Shown here one piece after another: positions 58,942-64,000 of a stretch of 64,000 nucleotides of DNA (within the stretch, counting starts at the first letter, position 1; every line of letters starts with the position of its first letter). Under the pieces are notes generated by a model. That model was not told the DNA's origin and made no database searches. It saw only the letters and a program-made list of their open reading frames with translations. Origin of the DNA: Zhenhengia yiwuensis (GTDB lineage: Bacteria; Bacillota; Clostridia; Lachnospirales; Cellulosilyticaceae); NCBI RefSeq assembly GCF_014384995.1, contig NZ_JACRSY010000004.1, positions 1 through 64,000 on the forward strand. Reading direction: 5' to 3'. The translations under genes and the position numbers were made by a program.

Positions 58942-60426
58942 TTGTCAGAAGTAGAACAAAGTTTAAATGTTAATGAATTAATTAAAGTACGTCATGATAA
59001 GCTTAAGGATTTACAAGAGAAAGGTAAAGATCCATTCCACATTACAAAATTTGATGTCAATGCACATAGCCAAGATGTTATAGATAACTTCGAAGAATTA
59101 GAAGGTAAAGATGTAACAATAGCTGGTCGTATTATGGCCAAAAGGGATATGGGTAAGGCTTCTTTCATCCATATTCAAGATCAGAAAGGTAAAATCCAGT
59201 CTTATGTAAGACGTGATGAACTGGGTGATGAAGATTACGCAGAATTCAAGAAATTTGATATAGGTGATATTGTAGGTATTACAGGTCTCGTATTTAGAAC
59301 ACAAAAAGGTGAAATCTCAGTACGTGCACATAAAGTAACACTTCTTTCAAAGAGTCTTCAAATCCTTCCAGAGAAATACCATGGATTAAAAGATACAGAA
59401 GTACGTTACAGACAACGTTATCTTGATCTTATTGTAAATCCAGAAGTAAAAGATGCATTCATTAAGCGTTCTATGATTATTCGTGAAATCCGTAGCTTCC
59501 TTGATCAAAGAAACTTCTTAGAAGTAGAAACACCAGTGCTTCACTCAATTGCAGGTGGAGCTGCTGCTAGACCATTCATTACACACCATAATGCATTAGA
59601 TATTGATATGTACATGCGTATTGCACTTGAGTTACATCTTAAACGTCTTATTGTAGGTGGATTTGACCGTGTATACGAAATCGGCCGAGTATTCCGTAAT
59701 GAGGGTATGTCAGTAAGACATAACCCAGAGTTTACACTTCTTGAATTATACCAAGCCTATGCAGATTACGAAGATATTATGAATCTTACAGAAGAGCTTA
59801 TCCGTCACGTGGCAGTAGCTGTTAACGGAAGTGCTGTTTTAGAATACAATGGTGTAACAATCGACCTTGAAAAACCATTTACACGTTTATCAATGGTAGA
59901 TGCAGTTAAAGAATACGCTAAAGTAGACTTTAGAGCGGTTAAAGATGTAGAGGAAGCACGTTTACTTGCTAAGGAGCATCATATTGCATTTGAAAAACAT
60001 CATGGTAAAGGTGATATCTTAAACTTATTCTTCGAACATTATGTAGAAGAACACCTTATTCAGCCAACATTCATTACAGAACATCCAGTAGAAATTTCAC
60101 CACTTTCAAAACGTAAACCAAATGATCCAGAATACACAGAGAGATTTGAGTTATTCATCGTTGGTCGTGAACATGCGAATGCATTCTCAGAACTCAATGA
60201 CCCAATCGATCAAAGAGGTCGTTTCATGCACCAAGAAGAACTTCGTGCAGCTGGTGATGATGAAGCAACTGAAATGGATGAAGACTTCCTTACAGCACTT
60301 GAATATGGTATGCCTCCAACAGGTGGTTTAGGAATTGGTATTGACCGTTTAGTTATGCTTATTACTAATTCATACTCAATTAGAGACGTATTATTATTCC
60401 CAACAATGAAGCCAATTAATGAATAA
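58942..60426 (+). CDS. lysS: Lysine--tRNA ligase (class II)
   Basis: 494 residues. An N-terminal OB-fold anticodon domain (about 57-150, VTIAGRIMAKRDMGKASFIHIQDQKGKIQSYV) precedes the class II core: motif 1 FLDQRNFLEVETPVL, motif 2 VYEIGRVFRNEGMSVRHNPEFTLLELY, motif 3 GMPPTGGLGIGIDRLVML. TTG start behind GGAGGAGG. Co-transcribed with greA and followed by a terminator. Confidence 0.97.
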   Translation: MSEVEQSLNVNELIKVRHDKLKDLQEKGKDPFHITKFDVNAHSQDVIDNFEELEGKDVTIAGRIMAKRDMGKASFIHIQDQKGKIQSYVRRDELGDEDYAEFKKFDIGDIVGITGLVFRTQKGEISVRAHKVTLLSKSLQILPEKYHGLKDTEVRYRQRYLDLIVNPEVKDAFIKRSMIIREIRSFLDQRNFLEVETPVLHSIAGGAAARPFITHHNALDIDMYMRIALELHLKRLIVGGFDRVYEIGRVFRNEGMSVRHNPEFTLLELYQAYADYEDIMNLTEELIRHVAVAVNGSAVLEYNGVTIDLEKPFTRLSMVDAVKEYAKVDFRAVKDVEEARLLAKEHHIAFEKHHGKGDILNLFFEHYVEEHLIQPTFITEHPVEISPLSKRKPNDPEYTERFELFIVGREHANAFSELNDPIDQRGRFMHQEELRAAGDDEATEMDEDFLTALEYGMPPTGGLGIGIDRLVMLITNSYSIRDVLLFPTMKPINE

Positions 60427-60431
60427 TAGAT

Positions 60432-60467
60432 AAAAAGAGGTTGCTTACCAAAGCAACCTCTTTTTAT
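60432..60467 (+). terminator. Intrinsic terminator after lysS
   Basis: 15-bp stem AAAAAGAGGTTGCTT/AAGCAACCTCTTTTT with a short loop. It can also serve the convergent XRE gene. Confidence 0.92.
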
Positions 60468-60514
60468 TGTTAGGATTAATGTAGCTTGGAGGATAAAAAC
60501 GAAAGTCTGTGGTC

Positions 60515-61597
60515 TTAACCATGTTCAAAGAGTGAAGGAATAGAAATAGAGTGTCTATAAGAAGTAGGGAATTTATGATATAGAGTAGTAAGCTCCTTAT
60601 ACATCCTATCAATATATTGTTTATAACTTACTTTTTCGTATGTGGAAATAAGAGATAGACAGTGATGAAATAAATCAAGGCCATCATTTAACTCATTTTG
60701 TTCAAGATAAATATGTATAATAGGAAATGTAGCAAAAATTTGAAGTTCTAAAGATAGGTCATAAAATTTGAGGATTTGTTGATAACTATTAAGAGCATCA
60801 TCATAGCGATGGAATGCTTTAAGGCAGTAAATTTTTAAAAGTAGTAGTCTAGTAGGTTTATCAGAGTGAAGAGACAAGTTGTCTGACAGAAGAAGCATTG
60901 AAGTGTTTAATTCTTGTAAAGCTTTTTCGTAGTATTCTAGATGATAATAAGCAAGTATCATATTATATTTAAGTTCAAAGATTAGATCTATATTAGGTAA
61001 ATGATCATAATGAAAAAAAATAAGGCAGTAGTTTACAAGAGGCAAGAAGCGCTCTGTTTTGTAACAACATTGTATAAGGTGAGACGTAAGATTTGCAAAA
61101 GTATCTGAATAAGATTGTTTAGGAACCGAGTTAAAGGCTTGTGAATAATAAGTATAAGCTTCAGTATAGTCATGGTGACGCATATAATAACTGCCAATGG
61201 TATCATAGAGGAGAGCTTTTTCAAGTGGGAGATTATGTTCCTCAAGTAGGAGTAGCATATTCGCATAGTTACCATTTTTAAAAGATAGCGATATAAGAGT
61301 ATTATCAGCTTGAAGAGAGCTAATAAACTGTAGGGCAAGTGTACGAGCCTGTGATTGAGCAGAATTGAGTAATTCATTAAGTGAGAGTGTACATGTTTTA
61401 TTTTTTTGTAAGCATGCATTGTGAAAGTTAGTAAGAATAGCTTCTGCTGTACTTGGGGTCAAAGAGATTTTATTGGTTTCAATCATGCTAATAGTATTAC
61501 GCGTCATATTTTTACCTGCTAAATCATCTTGTCTTAAATTATATTTTCTGCGGAATAATCGAAGTTTTTCACCGGGGGTCATTACTATAAAATCCAT
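60515..61597 (-). CDS. XRE-family regulator with TPR-like C-terminal domain
   Basis: 360 residues. An N-terminal helix-turn-helix of Cro/C1 type (about 6-68: MTPGEKLRLFRRKYNLRQDDLAGKNMTRNTISMIETNKISLTPSTAEAILTNF) is followed by about 270 residues of paired helices, for example YYMRHHDYTEAYTYYSQAFNSV and YHLEYYEKALQELNTS, typical of tetratricopeptide repeats. The layout is that of RRNPP-like peptide-sensing or TPR-regulated proteins; a ligand is not known. ATG 61597 follows AAGGTGG. Divergent from ddh with about 210 bp between starts, so ddh is a plausible target. Confidence 0.82.
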   Translation of the reverse strand: MDFIVMTPGEKLRLFRRKYNLRQDDLAGKNMTRNTISMIETNKISLTPSTAEAILTNFHNACLQKNKTCTLSLNELLNSAQSQARTLALQFISSLQADNTLISLSFKNGNYANMLLLLEEHNLPLEKALLYDTIGSYYMRHHDYTEAYTYYSQAFNSVPKQSYSDTFANLTSHLIQCCYKTERFLPLVNYCLIFFHYDHLPNIDLIFELKYNMILAYYHLEYYEKALQELNTSMLLLSDNLSLHSDKPTRLLLLKIYCLKAFHRYDDALNSYQQILKFYDLSLELQIFATFPIIHIYLEQNELNDGLDLFHHCLSLISTYEKVSYKQYIDRMYKELTTLYHKFPTSYRHSISIPSLFEHG

Positions 61598-61693
61598 TAT
61601 ATTTTCACCACCTTGTTCTGACATCTAAGTCTATAATAACTAAAAATACGATAAAGGTAAATATAAAATTTTTAGTTTAAATGATAAAGATTA

Positions 61694-61723
61694 TTGACAA
61701 AGAAAGATAAAAAGGCTTATACT
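61694..61723 (+). promoter_or_regulatory. Sigma-A promoter of ddh
   Basis: TTGACA (61694-61699), 18-bp spacer, TATACT (61718-61723). An inverted repeat follows directly. Confidence 0.75.
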
Positions 61724-61727
61724 TAAT

Positions 61728-61753
61728 TTAGTAGTTCTAAATAAAACTACTAA
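61728..61753 (+). promoter_or_regulatory. Inverted repeat at the ddh transcription start
   Basis: Perfect 9-bp repeat TTAGTAGTT (61728-61736) and AACTACTAA (61745-61753) separated by eight bases. It spans the expected start site, so it is a candidate operator or a 5' mRNA hairpin. The divergently encoded XRE-TPR protein is the obvious candidate binder (inference). Confidence 0.55.
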
Positions 61754-61807
61754 TTCGAATAAGATAAATAACATTTACATACAAGTAAAAATAGAGGAGG
61801 AACTAGA

Positions 61808-62797
61808 ATGAGTACAATTAAAGTAGGTATCGTAGGATATGGTAATATTGGTCGTGGCGTAGAGGCAGCTATTACACAAAGTCCAGATATGGAACTTGTA
61901 GCTGTTTTCACAAGAAGGGCGCCAGAGACACTTACGATTGAAACAGCAACAGCAAAAGTGGAGCATATGGACGCTTTATTAAATTATAAAGGTATCATTG
62001 ATGTAATGATTTTATGTGGTGGTTCAGCTACAGATTTACCAGTACAAGGTCCAGAACTTGCAGCTAACTTCAATACAATTGATAGTTTTGATACACATGC
62101 AAGAATTCCAGAGTACTTTGAAAGTGTAAATGAAAAAGCACTAGAAGCTGGTACAACAAGCATTATCTCAGTAGGTTGGGATCCAGGTCTCTTTTCTATG
62201 ATTCGTATGATGTCAGGTGCAATCTTACCAGTTGGAGAAGACTACACATTCTGGGGCAAAGGTGTAAGTCAAGGTCACTCAGATGCATTACGCCGTGTTG
62301 AAGGTGTTAAAAATGCTATTCAATACACAATTCCGATGGATGAAGCAGTTGAGAGTGTAAGAAGAGGAGACAATCCTAAGCTTACAACAAGACAAAAACA
62401 TCTTCGTGAATGTTTTGTTGTGGCTGAAGAAGGTGCAGATCTTGCAGCTATTGAAAATACAATTAAAACAATGCCAAACTACTTCGCAGATTATGATACA
62501 ATTGTTAACTTTGTAAGTGAAGAAGAATTAAAAGCTAACCACTCTAAAATGCCACATGGTGGATTTGTATTTAGAACTGGTGTAACAGGTTTAGAAGAAG
62601 AAAACAAACAAATCATTGAATTCTCACTTAAACTTGATAGTAATCCACAATTTACAGCTAATGTACTTGTAGCATACGCTAGAGCTGCTGTAAGAATGAA
62701 TAAAGAAGGTATGAAAGGTGCTAAATCCGTATTTGATGTACCATTATCTTACCTTTCAGCAAAATCAAACTTAGAACTTATGAGAGACTTATTATAA
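61808..62797 (+). CDS. ddh: meso-Diaminopimelate dehydrogenase
   Basis: 329 residues. The NADP-binding fold starts IKVGIVGYGNIGRGVEAAI. LCGGSATDLPVQGPELAANFNTIDSFDTHARIPEYF, ISVGWDPGLFSMIRMM, FWGKGVSQGHSDALRRVEGV and MPHGGFVFRTG are diagnostic. It makes meso-diaminopimelate from tetrahydrodipicolinate and ammonia in one step, for lysine and peptidoglycan. ATG follows GAGGAGGA. Codon bias suggests strong expression. Own promoter and terminator. Confidence 0.96.
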   Translation: MSTIKVGIVGYGNIGRGVEAAITQSPDMELVAVFTRRAPETLTIETATAKVEHMDALLNYKGIIDVMILCGGSATDLPVQGPELAANFNTIDSFDTHARIPEYFESVNEKALEAGTTSIISVGWDPGLFSMIRMMSGAILPVGEDYTFWGKGVSQGHSDALRRVEGVKNAIQYTIPMDEAVESVRRGDNPKLTTRQKHLRECFVVAEEGADLAAIENTIKTMPNYFADYDTIVNFVSEEELKANHSKMPHGGFVFRTGVTGLEEENKQIIEFSLKLDSNPQFTANVLVAYARAAVRMNKEGMKGAKSVFDVPLSYLSAKSNLELMRDLL

Positions 62798-62803
62798 GAT
62801 TTT

Positions 62804-62838
62804 AAAAGAGTTATTAGGAAGCCTAATAACTCTTTTTT
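62804..62838 (+). terminator. Intrinsic terminator after ddh
   Basis: 15-bp stem AAAAGAGTTATTAGG/CCTAATAACTCTTTT with a tiny loop, then a T run. Confidence 0.92.
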
Positions 62839-62903
62839 ATTTGTTTTTATAAATAAGGGGATTATAATAAAAGTAGATATATAGAGCTAGAGGAGGTTAT
62901 AAC

Positions 62904-63839
62904 GTGATTAGTGAAAATTTTACTTTCATAGGAGAAGAACAGGTGCAAGTGTATGCCTATAGATGGTTACCTGATCCAGAAATTGGTGTAAAAGGAATTG
63001 TGCAAATTGCACATGGGATGGCTGAAGGGGCTCACCGCTATGAACGTGTAGCAAATTACCTAACAGATAGAGGATACATTGTTTACGCCCATGATCATAG
63101 AGGCCATGGAAGAACGGCTAAAGGCTTAGAAGATATAGGTATTCTAGCAGAAAAAGAAGGCTTTAAATGTTTAGTTAAAGATTTATATCGTTTGACTCAG
63201 TTAATAAAAAAAGAAAATCCACAGTTGCCTTTATTTTTACTTTCTCATAGTATGGGGTCTTTTGTTGCACAAGCTTATATTATGAGATATGGAAAAGAAC
63301 TAGATGGTGTTATTCTTTCTGGAACCAATGGTAAACAAGGTTTCATTTTAGATATAGGTTTATGGGTAGCTAAACAAGAAGTTAAGAAAAAAGGAAGAAA
63401 TGCAAAAAGTCCTGAGATGGACAAACTTATATTTGGAACGTATAATAAACAGTTTAAGCCTAACCGCACATCATTTGACTGGCTTTCAAGAGATGAGAAA
63501 GAAGTAGATAAATACATAGAGGACCCATATTGTGGAAGTGCTTTTACAGCAGGATTTTTCGAAGATTTTCTTACAGGGCTTAAGTATGTTGGGTCATTAG
63601 AAAACAAGAAAAGTATTCCATTAGATTTACCTATTTATATTTTTGCAGGAGATAAAGACCCTGTTGGCAGAAATGGAAAAGGGATTTATGACCTTGTAAA
63701 AGATTATGAAAAAGTAGGAATAAAAAATGTAACCTATAAGCTTTATCAAGAAGGCAGACATGAGATGTTTAATGAAATAAATAGAAAAGAAGTTATGGAA
63801 GATGTAGTGAAATGGTTAGATAGTTTAATAGAAAGATAA
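62904..63839 (+). CDS. Alpha/beta hydrolase (monoacylglycerol lipase-like)
   Basis: 311 residues of the Hydrolase_4 (lysophospholipase) family. Oxyanion strand VQIAHGMAEGAHRYERVANYL, HDHRGHGRT, nucleophile motif SHSMGS, catalytic Asp in FAGDKDPVG, catalytic His in YQEGRHEMFNE. No signal peptide. It should cleave short esters or glycerides in the cytoplasm; the true substrate is unknown. GTG start behind GAGGAGG. Monocistronic. Confidence 0.9.
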   Translation: MISENFTFIGEEQVQVYAYRWLPDPEIGVKGIVQIAHGMAEGAHRYERVANYLTDRGYIVYAHDHRGHGRTAKGLEDIGILAEKEGFKCLVKDLYRLTQLIKKENPQLPLFLLSHSMGSFVAQAYIMRYGKELDGVILSGTNGKQGFILDIGLWVAKQEVKKKGRNAKSPEMDKLIFGTYNKQFKPNRTSFDWLSRDEKEVDKYIEDPYCGSAFTAGFFEDFLTGLKYVGSLENKKSIPLDLPIYIFAGDKDPVGRNGKGIYDLVKDYEKVGIKNVTYKLYQEGRHEMFNEINRKEVMEDVVKWLDSLIER

Positions 63840-63886
63840 AAGGCTGCCAGCTAACTTGCAAGTGAGTTAGCTGGCAGCCTTTTGGC
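63837..63886 (+). terminator. Bidirectional terminator after the alpha/beta hydrolase gene
   Basis: 18-bp perfect stem AAAGGCTGCCAGCTAACT with its complement (63865-63882) and an 8-nt loop. It lies between convergent genes. Confidence 0.88.
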
Positions 63887-63899
63887 TTTGGAAAGGAGG

Positions 63900-64000
63900 T
63901 TAGAACTGCTGGAGGTCTGTAGAGACTCTAAACTTAACAGCAGTACCATAGACAAGCATTTGTGTTTGGTTATTTGAGGAGGGGCATATACTGCACTGAA
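63900..64000 (-). CDS. C-terminal end of a minus-strand protein (possibly YbjQ/UPF0145-like), partial
   Basis: The open frame enters from the right window edge and ends at TAA (63902-63900). The visible 32 residues end NNQTQMLVYGTAVKFR followed by VSTDLQQF. A short end with LVYGTAV recalls the last strand of YbjQ-type heavy-metal-binding-domain proteins, but too little is visible to be sure. It converges on the hydrolase gene across the shared terminator. Confidence 0.4.
   Translation of the reverse strand, partial: QCSICPSSNNQTQMLVYGTAVKFRVSTDLQQF

Noticed and set aside
60445..60522. A 25-codon open frame on the minus strand overlapping the end of the XRE-TPR gene, in the position of a Phr/NprX-like signalling peptide gene.
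   Set aside because: No ribosome binding site, no hydrophobic export signal in the peptide, and the second half runs into the lysS terminator hairpin.

Overview
The window is a low-GC chromosomal segment of an endospore-forming, anaerobic Firmicute. Gene content and order fit class Clostridia, most likely the Lachnospirales (my inference from gene order and protein style; no phylogeny was run). Sporulation genes (spoVG, spoVT, yabP, yabQ, spoIIE, cwlD), strong AGGAGG-type ribosome binding sites, frequent GTG/TTG starts, a pflB/pflA pair and direct diaminopimelate dehydrogenase all point that way. I see no prophage, insertion sequence, CRISPR array or defence system. Almost everything is conserved core genome.

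Layout. 1-725: 3' end of an rRNA operon with an uncommon order (23S, tRNA-Asn, tRNA-Glu, 5S, tRNA-Cys, terminator). 845-1258: decayed SpoVB-type flippase gene. 1328-7691: DUF951, then rpsF-ssb-rpsR and DUF2232-gdpP-rplI-dnaB (ribosome, single-strand DNA binding, c-di-AMP turnover, replicative helicase). 7789-21763: mixed metabolic and regulatory genes: flavin oxidoreductase, MerR regulator, pflAB, a DUF368 lipid-carrier transporter, CBS-regulated pyrophosphatase, mecA, a GH18 cell-wall/spore protein, an aldo/keto reductase, cwlD and a MocR-type regulator. 21851-25533 (minus): helicase loader, dnaD and murC, with two adjacent DnaA boxes between dnaD and murC. 25668-32241: purR, glgC-glgD, spoVG, glmU, prs. 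32357-41048: pth, mfd, prsA, spoVT, mazG, hup, rqcP, yabP, yabQ, divIC, the same backbone as the Bacillus pth-to-divIC region. 41108-47822: a VanY remnant, patatin, MATE transporter, tRNA-Met/Val, a siroheme reductase, a cytosolic parvulin and an amidase-domain protein. 47938-60426: spoIIE, tilS, hpt, ftsH, birA, a small conserved protein, coaX, dus, an unrecognised protein, greA, lysS, again a Bacillus-like block. 60515-64000: an XRE-TPR regulator divergent from ddh, an alpha/beta hydrolase, and the cut-off 3' end of a minus-strand gene.

How the parts fit. Four replication proteins (Ssb, DnaB, DnaD, helicase loader), ribosomal protein genes and an rRNA operon lie within 25 kb, which suggests an origin-proximal location. 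Sporulation control can be read in the DNA: spoIIE has a promoter with the 21-bp spacer and upstream 0A-like box typical of Spo0A-activated sigma-A promoters, and spoVT has a sequence matching the Bacillus sigma-G consensus. Other regulatory signals are a 15-bp palindrome filling the pflB promoter spacer (its core recurs upstream of glgC), an inverted repeat just after the ddh -10 box, and a hairpin that would cover the yabP ribosome binding site.

I did not find a clearly new multi-gene system. The observations most worth a second look are the paired DnaA boxes, the pflB/glgC palindrome, the sporulation promoters, two gene remnants and the unrecognised 280-residue protein between dus and greA.
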